Below the pieces are notes generated by a model. It was given only the letters and a program-made list of their open reading frames with translations, did not search any database and was not told the DNA's origin. DNA of 64,000 bases from assembly GCF_006517625.1 (NCBI RefSeq), contig NZ_VHQI01000004.1, positions 328,771-392,770 of the forward strand, written 5' to 3'. Within the stretch, counting starts at the first letter, position 1, and every line of letters starts with the position of its first letter. The DNA comes from Mixta tenebrionis (GTDB lineage Bacteria > Pseudomonadota > Gammaproteobacteria > Enterobacterales > Enterobacteriaceae). Position numbers and translations under genes: made by a program. Shown piece by piece: positions 53,833-61,845 of this stretch.

Positions 53833-54879
53833 ATGAGTGAACATCCTGATCATCTGCGCACCCGGCACGATGCGGGCTGGGTAGAGACGGTACATGAAGC
53901 GCCGCTAAACGGTGTGCCGCTGAAGCGTATTTCATGGAGCGCTATCTTTGCGGGCGTTATTACTTCGGTAGTGATTCATCTGTTATTAACCCTGCTGGGC
54001 ACCGCCGTCGGCACCGCCAGCATCGATCCTTTACATGAACAGAATCCGCTGGACGGCATCGGCACCGGCGCCGCTATCTGGACCGGCATCAGCATGCTGA
54101 TCGCTATTGCCGTCGGCGCCTGGGTCAGCGGTCGTCTCGCTCAGCGCGAAGGGGCGCTACACGGTCTGCTGATGTTCGGCATCAATACGCTGTTCAGCGT
54201 CTGGCTGGCGGTAACCCTGGTAAACTACACCGTCAGCGGCGCCATGAACGTAATGGGCGCCGGGCTGAGCGCGATCGGCAATACCGTTTCCGCCGTAGCG
54301 CCGCACGCCGCGCGTATGGCGCAGGATAAGCTGCAGGAAAGCGGCATAAATCTTGACGATCTGCAAAACGAGCTGGAAACCACGCTGCGCCAGACCGGCA
54401 AGCCTGAACTTCAGCCGGAAAATCTGCAAAACGACGCGCAAAACGCGGTAAACAGCGCGCAGAATCAGGCGCAGAGCACCGCTAACAATCCGCAAAACGC
54501 CGATACCGATATCGCTAACTGGGTAAAAGGCTTAATCGCCCGCAACCAGGATACGCTGCAGGCCGCTGACCGCGACGCGCTGAAAAATATTATCAAAGCG
54601 CGCACCGGCAAAACCGATGCGGAAGCGGAGCAGATCGTCCAACAGACGGAGAAAAGCTATCAGCAGGCGCGTCAGAAATATAACGAGCTGAAACAGCAGG
54701 CGGAGCAGAAAGCGCGCGAAGCGGCCGACAAAGCTGCCGCCGCTACCTCTAAAGCCAGCTGGTTCGCTTTCTTTATGATGATCGTTGAAGCCGTTCTCGC
54801 CGGCGTGATGGGCATGGTGGGCCGCCGTACTCAGCCGCGTCAGGTTCTGAGCCATCAGCGTCCCGTCAAGCGCGATTAA
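53833..54879 (+). CDS. Multi-pass membrane protein of unknown function
   Basis: 348 residues from the ATG at 53833, 8 nt after GGAG (an in-frame GTG 9 nt earlier overlaps the ribosome site). Three hydrophobic segments at about 35-60, 75-97 and 105-132, then a hydrophilic region (about 150-300) rich in Gln, Asn, Ala and Lys with two extended helical stretches, then a fourth hydrophobic segment (SWFAFFMMIVEAVLAGVMGMV) near the C-terminus. The opening ISWSAIFAGVITS recalls membrane proteins annotated PhnA-like in other proteobacteria; that link is tentative. Monocistronic with its own terminator. Not present at this position in E. coli, where yfcC follows pta. Confidence 0.8.
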   Translation: MSEHPDHLRTRHDAGWVETVHEAPLNGVPLKRISWSAIFAGVITSVVIHLLLTLLGTAVGTASIDPLHEQNPLDGIGTGAAIWTGISMLIAIAVGAWVSGRLAQREGALHGLLMFGINTLFSVWLAVTLVNYTVSGAMNVMGAGLSAIGNTVSAVAPHAARMAQDKLQESGINLDDLQNELETTLRQTGKPELQPENLQNDAQNAVNSAQNQAQSTANNPQNADTDIANWVKGLIARNQDTLQAADRDALKNIIKARTGKTDAEAEQIVQQTEKSYQQARQKYNELKQQAEQKAREAADKAAAATSKASWFAFFMMIVEAVLAGVMGMVGRRTQPRQVLSHQRPVKRD

Positions 54880-54923
54880 CGCCTGCGGTAAACAGAGCCT
54901 TCCCAGGAGGGCATACGCTAAAT

Positions 54924-54951
54924 AAAGAGGCGGCTATCTGGCCGCCTCTTT
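54924..54951. terminator. Bidirectional terminator
   Basis: Perfect 11-bp stem AAAGAGGCGGC / GCCGCCTCTTT with loop TATCTG, between the membrane protein gene and the convergent transketolase operon. Confidence 0.85.
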
Positions 54952-54995
54952 CGTTGCAGGATGATATCCTGTCACCTCAGCTGACGCCTTCCCGG

Positions 54996-55949
54996 TTACA
55001 GCAGCTCGCGCGCCGCCGCGACGATATCATGCGCCGTCAGGCCATATTCCTTTTGCAGAAAATCCTGGGTGCCGACCTGGCCGTAACGCTCTTTGACGCC
55101 GACGCGACGCATCGCCACCGGACAGCTTTCCACCAGCACTTCCGCCACCGCCGAGCCCAGCCCGTTGTGGATACTGTGATTTTCACAGGTGACGATACGC
55201 CCGGTTTTTTCCGCATAGTTTTTTACTAACATGCGATCTATCGGCTTCAGGGTAAACATATCGATCACCGCCGCGCTGACGCCCTGCTGCTCCAGCTGAC
55301 GCGCCGCCTCCAGCGCTTCCGCCACCATAATACCGTTGGCGATAAGTGTAATATCGCTGCCCTCGCGCAGCACGTTGCCCTTGCCGATGGTAAAGGTGGA
55401 GCCGGGCGCATAGATAGTCGGCGCCTGCTTGCGAATGGTGCGTACCCAGTAAAAACCCTCAAGATCGATCAGCTGACGCAGCACGTCGGCGAACATTACC
55501 GCATCGGTTACCTCCAGCACTACCGAGTGCGCCAGCCCGCGCACGATGCCCATATCCTCAAATGACATATGGGTGCCGCCGTTATGGCAGGCGGTCACCC
55601 CGGCGTCAGAGGCGATCACCTTAACGTTATTGCGCTGGTAATCCAGCGACATAAACAGCTGATCGAAGCAGCGGCGGCTGGCAAAGGCGGTAAAGGTGTG
55701 CACAAACGGCTTGCGTCCGGTCAGCGCCAGCCCGGCGGCGGTGCCAATCACGTTAGCTTCCATAATGCCGCAGTTAATGACGTGCTGCGGGTAGCTACGC
55801 GCCACGCTATCCATCGCCATCGAACTCATCAGATCCGCCTCCAGCGCGATAATCGGGCTGTTCGCTTCAATCTGCTGCGCAACAAAGCTGGCGTAAACCT
55901 TACGCATTTCTGTCGCGTCTTTCTGTCCTGCGGGCGCAACGTTAATCAT
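54996..55949 (-). CDS. Transketolase, C-terminal half (split gene)
   Basis: 317 residues corresponding to the pyrimidine-binding and C-terminal domains of transketolase. NCGIMEANVIGTAAGLA holds the Glu that activates thiamine diphosphate. Conserved FTAFASRRCFDQL and the GVKERYGQVGT segment near the C-terminus are present. Overlaps the N-terminal-half gene by 8 nt, so both halves are made together and presumably assemble. Last gene of the PTS operon. Confidence 0.92.
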   Translation of the reverse strand: MINVAPAGQKDATEMRKVYASFVAQQIEANSPIIALEADLMSSMAMDSVARSYPQHVINCGIMEANVIGTAAGLALTGRKPFVHTFTAFASRRCFDQLFMSLDYQRNNVKVIASDAGVTACHNGGTHMSFEDMGIVRGLAHSVVLEVTDAVMFADVLRQLIDLEGFYWVRTIRKQAPTIYAPGSTFTIGKGNVLREGSDITLIANGIMVAEALEAARQLEQQGVSAAVIDMFTLKPIDRMLVKNYAEKTGRIVTCENHSIHNGLGSAVAEVLVESCPVAMRRVGVKERYGQVGTQDFLQKEYGLTAHDIVAAARELL

Positions 55950-56772
55950 GAACGGCCTCCAGCTGGCGAATGGTATCGTTAAGCGCCTGTTTCATCTCAT
56001 CGTTCAGGCGCAGATGGTGGGAGTTGCTTAACTGTTCCAGACAGGGCACGCCCTGCCCTTTAATGCTGTCGAGGATTACCACGCGCGGGCGGGCATCCGC
56101 CGGCGGCGGCGACTGTACCGCCTCCAGCAGCCCGGCAACGTCATCGCCTTTTACCGTAACGGCATCAAACCCAAAGGCGCGGAATTTTTCCGGCAAATCG
56201 AAGGCGCAGATAATTTCATCCAGCTCGCCGTCCAGCTGCTGCTTATTCCAGTCCACGAAGATGGTCAGATTGTTGAGGCGGTGATGGGCGATAAACTGAA
56301 ACGCCTCCCAACACTGCCCCTCGTTCAGCTCGCCGTCGCCGACAATGCAGAACACGCGGTTCGGACGCCCCGCCAGCTTATGCGACAGCGCCATGCCGCC
56401 GGCGATGGAAATGCCCTGGCCCAGCGAGCCGGTAGTGGCGTCCACGCCGCGGGTTTTCAGCCGATCGGGATGGCTGGGCAGCCGCGTTCCGTTCTGGTTC
56501 AGCGTAAACAGCTCCTCCTGCGGAAAATAGCCTTTAATCGCCAGCGTGCTGTAGAGCGCCGGCCCCGCGTGCCCTTTCGACAGTACGAAGTAATCACGCT
56601 CCGGCCAGTCGGGATTCGCCGGATCGATCTTCATCACCGCGCCATACAGCACCGCCAGGGTTTCCACCACCGACATACTGCCGCCGTAGTGGCCGAAGCC
56701 GAGCTGCGTCAGCGATTTAAGCGTAGCGAGGCGAATTTCCCGCGCCAGCCGGGTAACTTCTTTTACTTTCAT
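55942..56772 (-). CDS. Transketolase, N-terminal half (split gene)
   Basis: 276 residues, the TPP-diphosphate-binding half. LSKGHAGPALYSTL, GSLGQGISIAGGMAL and GDGELNEGQCWEA with the following Asn (VDWNKQQLDG) form the Mg/TPP site. Classical one-piece transketolases are about 660 residues; the two genes here total 593. Overlaps the EIIC gene by 4 nt. Inferred role: moves a ketol group from the sugar phosphate delivered by the adjacent PTS. Confidence 0.92.
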   Translation of the reverse strand: MKVKEVTRLAREIRLATLKSLTQLGFGHYGGSMSVVETLAVLYGAVMKIDPANPDWPERDYFVLSKGHAGPALYSTLAIKGYFPQEELFTLNQNGTRLPSHPDRLKTRGVDATTGSLGQGISIAGGMALSHKLAGRPNRVFCIVGDGELNEGQCWEAFQFIAHHRLNNLTIFVDWNKQQLDGELDEIICAFDLPEKFRAFGFDAVTVKGDDVAGLLEAVQSPPPADARPRVVILDSIKGQGVPCLEQLSNSHHLRLNDEMKQALNDTIRQLEAVHD

Positions 56773-58166
56773 GATTTGGCTCCGGTGTTTTCCTGCGCAT
56801 TACCGCCCGCAGGTTTGTTTTTCACGAATACGTTGTACGCCACCAGCAGCACGAACAACGCAACAACCAGTCCCGTAATCGCCAGCGGCGACAGGTAGCG
56901 CGCCAGGTTGCCCAGCACGATGCCGATCGCGCCGAAGTCGGCGTCGGAGAAAGTGGTATTGGCAAAGCCGATAGCGCCCAGCACCGGCAGCAGCAGTACC
57001 GGCAGGAAGGTGATCAACAGCCCGTTGGCGAAGGCGCCGATCATCGCCCCGCGCCGCCCGCCGGTCGCGTTGCCGAATACGCCGGCGGTAGCGCCGGTAA
57101 AGAAGTGCGGCACTACGCCGGGCAGAATCAGTACCAGCTTCATCTGTCCCAGCAGAAACAGCCCCACCAGCCCGCCAAGGAAGCTGAACAGAAAGCCGAT
57201 CAGCACCGCGTTCGGCGCGTAGGGATAGACCACCGGGCAATCCAGCGCCGGGCGCGCGTTCGGCACCAGTTTTTCGGAAAAGCCGGTAAAGGCCGGGACG
57301 ATTTCCGCCAGAATCAGGCGTACGCCCTGCAGAATAATAAACACCCCTGCCGCGAAGGTAATCGCCATGATAATGGCGTAGACCAGGTAGTTCTGGCCGC
57401 CGCTGTAGGTGCTTTCGACATAGTCGCCGCCGGCGCTGACCGCCATGATCAGATAGATAATCATCATCGTCAGCGAGATAGAGATGGAGCTGTCGCGCAG
57501 GAAGCTCAGGTTTTTCGGCAGGTTCATCTCTTCAGTGGAGCGCGAGCCTTTGCCGCACAGGCTGCCGATCCAGCCGGCAAGTACATAGCCCAGGGTGCCG
57601 AAGTGGCCGAAGGCGATATCATCCGTGCCGGTAATGCGCTTCATATAGCGCTGCGCCAACGCCGGGAAAAAGGCCATCACCAGGCCGAGAATTAACGAAC
57701 CGGTAAATACCAGCCCCACGCCTTCGAAGCCCGCCACCGTCAGGATCACGCCGATCATACAGGCCATATAAAAGGTGTGATGCCCGGTAAGGAAGATATA
57801 TTTCAGGCGCGTAAAACGGGCCACGATAATATTCGCCACCATACCGAAGGCCATAATTAACGCGGTAGCCGCGCCATATTTTTCCAGCGCAATAGAAACA
57901 ATCGCTTCGTTATTAGGGATAATTCCCTGGATAGTAAAGGCGTGCTCAAACATGCCGCCCAGCGGATTTAACGAGCCAACCAGCACCGTGGCGCCGCCGC
58001 CTAACACAATAAAGCCAAGAATGGTTTTAATGGTGCCTTTCACCACATCAGAAAAAGCTTTTTTCTGCGCCACCAAACCAATCAGGGCGATTAATCCCAC
58101 CAGTACCGACGGCACCTTAAGAATATCAACAACAAAATTCAGCGTTTCAAGGATAAACATATCCAC
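56769..58166 (-). CDS. PTS EIIC permease, ascorbate (UlaA/SgaT) family
   Basis: 465 residues, about eleven hydrophobic segments. VLVGLIALIGLVAQKKAFSDVVKGTIKTILGFIVL and TGHHTFYMACMIGV are UlaA-family landmarks. It would bring in an unknown carbohydrate and present it for phosphorylation. Lacks the ulaD/E/F/G enzymes nearby, so ascorbate is unlikely to be the natural substrate through the Ula route. 126 nt separate it from the EIIB gene. Confidence 0.92.
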   Translation of the reverse strand: MDMFILETLNFVVDILKVPSVLVGLIALIGLVAQKKAFSDVVKGTIKTILGFIVLGGGATVLVGSLNPLGGMFEHAFTIQGIIPNNEAIVSIALEKYGAATALIMAFGMVANIIVARFTRLKYIFLTGHHTFYMACMIGVILTVAGFEGVGLVFTGSLILGLVMAFFPALAQRYMKRITGTDDIAFGHFGTLGYVLAGWIGSLCGKGSRSTEEMNLPKNLSFLRDSSISISLTMMIIYLIMAVSAGGDYVESTYSGGQNYLVYAIIMAITFAAGVFIILQGVRLILAEIVPAFTGFSEKLVPNARPALDCPVVYPYAPNAVLIGFLFSFLGGLVGLFLLGQMKLVLILPGVVPHFFTGATAGVFGNATGGRRGAMIGAFANGLLITFLPVLLLPVLGAIGFANTTFSDADFGAIGIVLGNLARYLSPLAITGLVVALFVLLVAYNVFVKNKPAGGNAQENTGAKS

Positions 58167-58292
58167 CTCGCCTTATACATTTTCACCTTCAGGCCGCGTC
58201 GCGGCGGGCCGCTTTTCTATCGCGCTACCTGTTTTGCCAGGCTGACGAAATATGCCGGGCCGTCGCTGGCCGAAGGAGATGATGTAATTTGA

Positions 58293-58565
58293 TTATTGTT
58301 TATCGAACCAGGCGCGCAGCTGCGCTTCCAGCTCATTAATATCGATGATGTTATTGATCACCACCAGCTGACTCTGCGGCACGCTGGCGCTGGCGGCGAT
58401 ATCCTTCGCCATTACAAACAGATCCGCCGCGCCGGGCGTGGCGGAAGAGAGATCGGAATGTTCCACCTCCGCCTCAATAGCGAGTTTTTTCAGCACCTTT
58501 TTAATGTTCATTTCCACCATAAAGCTGCTGCCCAGGCCTGAACCGCAAATTGCCATAATTTTCAT
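58293..58565 (-). CDS. PTS EIIB, ascorbate/lactose-type
   Basis: 90 residues. AICGSGLGSSFMVEMN near the N-terminus contains the phosphorylated Cys in the P-loop typical of UlaB-like EIIB. It passes phosphate from EIIA to the sugar bound by EIIC. Stand-alone domain between EIIA and EIIC. Confidence 0.93.
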   Translation of the reverse strand: MKIMAICGSGLGSSFMVEMNIKKVLKKLAIEAEVEHSDLSSATPGAADLFVMAKDIAASASVPQSQLVVINNIIDINELEAQLRAWFDKQ

Positions 58566-58646
58566 TGCCGTTACCTTTTTTTAAACAGAGTGGGTCCGCA
58601 TCACGCTGGCGCGTAATGGGTCGGAAAACAGGTTTAGGTAATTAAT

Positions 58647-59090
58647 TCAGAAGCGTTCGATAATTTTTTTAATCTCCTCCAGCGTCTGCGCCTGATGTAA
58701 TTGCTTCATATCTTCATCGCTGGAAAATAATTCCGCCAGCGCGGAGAGGGTCGCAATATGGCTATGATTATCGGGCGCGGCGAGCATCACGATAATATCT
58801 ACCGGATCGAATTCTCCGGCAGTAAAGGATACGCCCTGCTCCAGCTTCAGCAGCGACAGCCCTACGCCTTTGGTGCCCTCTTCCGGGCGCGCATGCGGCA
58901 TCGCCAGCCCCGGCGCCAGCACGTAATAAGGCCCCAGCCGGCGATGCTGTTCCATAATCGCCGTGACATACTCAGGCGCGATAATTCCCGCCTCCAGCAG
59001 CGGCCTGGCGCAGATTTCCAGCGCCTGCGGCCAATTCTCTACTTTTTTCTCCAGCACGATTGTTGCGTCATGCAGCCATTGTTTGAGCAC
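58647..59090 (-). CDS. PTS EIIA, mannitol/fructose-type (UlaC-like)
   Basis: 147 residues from the GTG at 59090, 5 nt after GGAGGG; a TTG 33 nt upstream has no ribosome site. GPYYVLAPGLAMPHARPEEG contains the phosphorylated His (PHARP). First gene of the operon; operator palindromes lie about 80-125 nt upstream. Confidence 0.93.
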   Translation of the reverse strand: MLKQWLHDATIVLEKKVENWPQALEICARPLLEAGIIAPEYVTAIMEQHRRLGPYYVLAPGLAMPHARPEEGTKGVGLSLLKLEQGVSFTAGEFDPVDIIVMLAAPDNHSHIATLSALAELFSSDEDMKQLHQAQTLEEIKKIIERF

Positions 59091-59150
59091 TTCTCCCTCC
59101 GCCTGATTGCCTGAGTTGACCAAACTCTATGCAAGGCGCAGCGCTTTAAC

Positions 59151-59166
59151 TGTGATCGAAATCTCA
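59151..59166. promoter_or_regulatory. CRP-site-like sequence in the PTS promoter region
   Basis: TGTGA-TCGAAA-TCTCA, 9 of 10 defined positions of the CRP consensus TGTGA-N6-TCACA. Catabolite control would be expected for a PTS operon. Confidence 0.45.
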
Positions 59167-59167
59167 A

Positions 59168-59181
59168 AGATAGCGCTACCA
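59168..59181. promoter_or_regulatory. LacI-family operator, copy 1 (imperfect)
   Basis: AGATAGCGCTACCA matches the perfect copy at 59202 at 12 of 14 positions. Their centres are 34 bp apart, about three helical turns, suited to cooperative binding by the adjacent repressor. Confidence 0.65.
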
Positions 59182-59201
59182 ATAACTATCATGCAGATTT
59201 G

Positions 59202-59215
59202 TGATAGCGCTATCA
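59202..59215. promoter_or_regulatory. LacI-family operator, copy 2 (perfect palindrome)
   Basis: TGATAGCGCTATCA, a perfect 14-bp palindrome with a central CG, the form expected for LacI/GntR-type regulators. On the minus strand it overlaps a possible -35 TTGATA for the PTS operon, so binding would block initiation. Confidence 0.7.
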
Positions 59216-59323
59216 AATTACAATCTTCGGCTGAATTTGCAGCAATAACAGGGCCTGAGAGCGTATACTCCCAGACACGTGAAGCGAAGGAAGACAATTA
59301 GCGTCTGGTCAGCAGGAATTTGT

Positions 59324-60343
59324 ATGTCTCTAACCCGTAAACGGCGCAGCACCGGTAAGGTGACGCTCGCCGATGTGGCTCAGCTTGCCGGTGTCGGTAC
59401 GATGACGGTATCCCGTGCGCTACGCACGCCTGAGCAGGTTTCCGATAAACTCCGTGAAAAGATCGAAGCGGCGGTGCAGCAACTGGGCTATATGCCGAAT
59501 CTCGCCGCCAGCGCGCTGGCGTCCGCCTCCTCCTGGACCATCGCGATGGTGGTGCCCAACCTGGCCGAGGCGGGCTGTTCCGAAATGTTCGCCGGGCTGC
59601 AGCAGGTGCTGCAGCCTGCCGGCTATCAAATCATGCTGGCGGAATCGCAGCATCGTCTGGAGCAGGAGGAAAAGCTGCTGGAAACGCTGCTGGCCTCTAA
59701 TATCGCCGCGGCGATTCTGCTTAGCGTCGAGCACAGCGATACCGTGCGCCACTGGCTGCAAAACGCCTCTATTCCGGTAATGGAAATCGGCGCGGTGCGC
59801 GCCGATCCAATCGATATGAACATCGGTATCGATAACGTGGCCGCGATGTATGAACTTACCGAGATGCTTATCCGGCGCGGCTATGAACATATCGGCCTGC
59901 TGTGCGCTAACCAGGAGCAGTGGATTTTTCAGCAGCATCTGCAGGGCTGGTACAAGGCGATGCTGCGACATCATCTGTCGCCAGCGAGAGTGATTAACGC
60001 CGCCCTGCCGCCCAGCTTTTCTACCGGCGCCTCGCAGCTGCCGGAGTTTTTGCTGGCCTGGCCGGAGCTGGACGCGCTGGTTTGCGTATCCGACGAGCTG
60101 GCCTGCGGCGTGCTGTATGAGTGCCAGCGTCGACGCATTAAGGTGCCGGATGAGCTGGCGGTGGTGGGGTTTGGCGACAGCGACGTCAGTCGGGTTTGTC
60201 AGCCGCCGTTAACTACCATGGCGGTGCCGCACCGTAAGATAGGCGTTGAAGCGGGGCGCGCGCTGCTGGCGCGGCTGGGCGGAGAGAGCTGGAGCGATGG
60301 TAAACCCATCGCCTCCAGCCTGTGCCTGCGGGATAGCTGCTGA
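59324..60343 (+). CDS. LacI-family (GntR-like) transcriptional regulator
   Basis: 339 residues from the ATG at 59324 (AGGA 6 nt upstream); an upstream GTG at 59279 has no support. Helix-turn-helix VTLADVAQLAGVGTMTVSRAL plus the hinge LGYMPNLAASALA near residue 60, then a periplasmic-binding-like effector domain. Best overall resemblance by eye is to gluconate repressor GntR. Divergent from the PTS-transketolase operon and probably controls it through the paired operators. Ligand unknown. Confidence 0.92.
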   Translation: MSLTRKRRSTGKVTLADVAQLAGVGTMTVSRALRTPEQVSDKLREKIEAAVQQLGYMPNLAASALASASSWTIAMVVPNLAEAGCSEMFAGLQQVLQPAGYQIMLAESQHRLEQEEKLLETLLASNIAAAILLSVEHSDTVRHWLQNASIPVMEIGAVRADPIDMNIGIDNVAAMYELTEMLIRRGYEHIGLLCANQEQWIFQQHLQGWYKAMLRHHLSPARVINAALPPSFSTGASQLPEFLLAWPELDALVCVSDELACGVLYECQRRRIKVPDELAVVGFGDSDVSRVCQPPLTTMAVPHRKIGVEAGRALLARLGGESWSDGKPIASSLCLRDSC

Positions 60344-60347
60344 GGCG

Positions 60348-60902
60348 TTACTTCGCCTCTTCCGCTTTTTTCTGCCGGGGCGGTTCGTTATTGGCGTTGC
60401 GGCTCAGCCAGAGCGACAGCGCCTTCAGCGAATCCTGGGTAAACTCATCGCAGCGGGCGGTAATCTCTTCCGGCGTCAGCCAGAAAACCTCATCCACCTC
60501 TTCCGGCTGCATGGCGAACGGACCGTGTGAGACGCAGCTGAATAAGCCGCCCCACACCCGGCAGTGTTCATCTTCAAAATAGAACTGCCCATGCTCGGCA
60601 AAAGGCACCGCGGCAATGCCCAGCTCCTCTTCCGCCTCGCGGCGGGCGGAATCAAGAATCGCCTCGCCGCTTTGCACCACGCCGCCGGCGGTAGCATCCA
60701 GCATACCCGGCATAAAATCTTTACTCTCGGTACGGCGCTGCACCAGAATCTTACCCATGCCGTCGTGCACTACGATATACGTAGCGCGATGACGCAAATG
60801 TTGTGCCCGCATTTGAGCCCGGCTGGCCTGAGCGATGACTTCGTTATCTTCATTAACGATATCCACCCATTCCGTACCGGCATCCTGATTTTGCTCCACC
60901 AT
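60348..60902 (-). CDS. yfcD: Nudix hydrolase YfcD
   Basis: 184 residues. The Nudix box is complete: [24 protein letters not shown] (G-x5-E-x7-REx-EExG) near residues 73-96. Family related to isopentenyl-diphosphate isomerase; substrate not established. The C-terminus is Lys/Glu rich. Convergent with the regulator gene, 4 nt apart. Confidence 0.94.
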   Translation of the reverse strand: MVEQNQDAGTEWVDIVNEDNEVIAQASRAQMRAQHLRHRATYIVVHDGMGKILVQRRTESKDFMPGMLDATAGGVVQSGEAILDSARREAEEELGIAAVPFAEHGQFYFEDEHCRVWGGLFSCVSHGPFAMQPEEVDEVFWLTPEEITARCDEFTQDSLKALSLWLSRNANNEPPRQKKAEEAK

Positions 60903-61025
60903 CAGTAACCCTTTTCGTTCTGGCGCCCATTGCGCGCTGATATGCCACAGGTTTCACGTTACGTTGACGCAAACCGCCCTAAATTAAAGGCTTCGCGGGC
61001 CGGACGCAATACACAACTCGTGCGG

Positions 61026-61667
61026 TCAGCCGTTTTTGCCCGCTTCAGCCAGCCAGAGCTGAACGGACGCGCGTTGCCACTGGAACCAGGCGTAGTACGC
61101 CAGGTTGTCCGGCAGCTCATCGCCGTGCAGCGCCAGACGGTTAAGCATCACCGCTAAATCGGTATCGGCAATCGACCATTCGCCAAACAGATTTTGCTGG
61201 CCTGCGCCAAGCAGGCGCTGCGCGCCCTCAATCAGTGTAGCGGCGCTCTGTCGCGCGTCTTCTGTTAGCGGTGAATATTTTTTTCCGGCAAACAGCACTT
61301 CGCCAGGACGCTGCTGCCTGAGCGGCATAAAATCGCTGCGCAGCCATGCCTGTAGCTCACGGGCGCGGGCGCGCTTTTCCCGATCGCGCGGATAAAGACG
61401 CTTATAATCGGGCGCCGGGAAGCACTCTTCCAGATACTCGACAATCGCCGAGGATTCGCTAAGCCGCATCTCATCCAGCGCCAGCATCGGCACGCGGCGG
61501 GTCAGCGACAGCGCCGCATACTCCGGCGCGCGCTGCTGCTGCTGCGCCAGATCGACCGGCTGGAGCGTAAACGACAACCCTTTCTCACGCAGGGCGACGT
61601 AGACGGACATGGCGTAGGGGCTGTAGAAGCTGGCGTCTGTCCATAGCTTAATCAGGGGCCGGTTCAT
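61026..61667 (-). CDS. yfcF: Glutathione S-transferase YfcF
   Basis: 213 residues, E. coli length 214. Thioredoxin-like N-terminal domain (LWTDASFYSPYAMSVYVALREKG, ending in SSAIVEYLEE) and a helical C-terminal domain. E. coli YfcF has disulfide-bond reductase and peroxidase activity with glutathione. Divergent from yfcH; shares the inverted repeat in the gap. Confidence 0.93.
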   Translation of the reverse strand: MNRPLIKLWTDASFYSPYAMSVYVALREKGLSFTLQPVDLAQQQQRAPEYAALSLTRRVPMLALDEMRLSESSAIVEYLEECFPAPDYKRLYPRDREKRARARELQAWLRSDFMPLRQQRPGEVLFAGKKYSPLTEDARQSAATLIEGAQRLLGAGQQNLFGEWSIADTDLAVMLNRLALHGDELPDNLAYYAWFQWQRASVQLWLAEAGKNG

Positions 61668-61729
61668 ACTGTCGTTTCTCCTGCGGGCGGAATAAAGGAA
61701 GATATCGGCGGCCGGAGTTTATCGCCGCA

Positions 61730-61822
61730 GCTCTCTGTTTAGCTGACGGCGGCCAGCCAGGCAATAGCGCAGCCCGATATTACCACTGTTCCGGAGGTTC
61801 TCTTCTATGCTAAACAGAGAGC
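61730..61822. repeat. Perfect 14-bp inverted repeat between yfcF and yfcH
   Basis: GCTCTCTGTTTAGC at 61730-61743 and its exact complement GCTAAACAGAGAGC at 61809-61822, 65 bp apart. Each arm lies upstream of one of the two divergent genes in the same relative orientation. No flanking target-site duplication is visible. Confidence 0.85.
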
Positions 61823-61827
61823 AATAA
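61807..61827 (+). CDS. Possible six-codon leader upstream of yfcH
   Basis: ATG CTA AAC AGA GAG CAA TAA (MLNREQ), with GGAGG 10 nt upstream, lies 18 nt before the yfcH ATG and inside the right arm of the inverted repeat. May influence yfcH initiation, or be accidental. Confidence 0.3.
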   Translation: MLNREQ

Positions 61828-61845
61828 CCGGCACACAGGGCGCTT

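Noticed and set aside
54996-56772. Split transketolase as a frameshifted pseudogene
   Set aside because: Both halves have complete domain ends, an 8-nt coding overlap with separate start and stop codons, and all TPP-site residues, consistent with known two-gene transketolases.
59200-59215. Second CRP site TGTGA-TAGCGC-TATCA
   Set aside because: It coincides with the perfect LacI-family palindrome, which explains the symmetry better.
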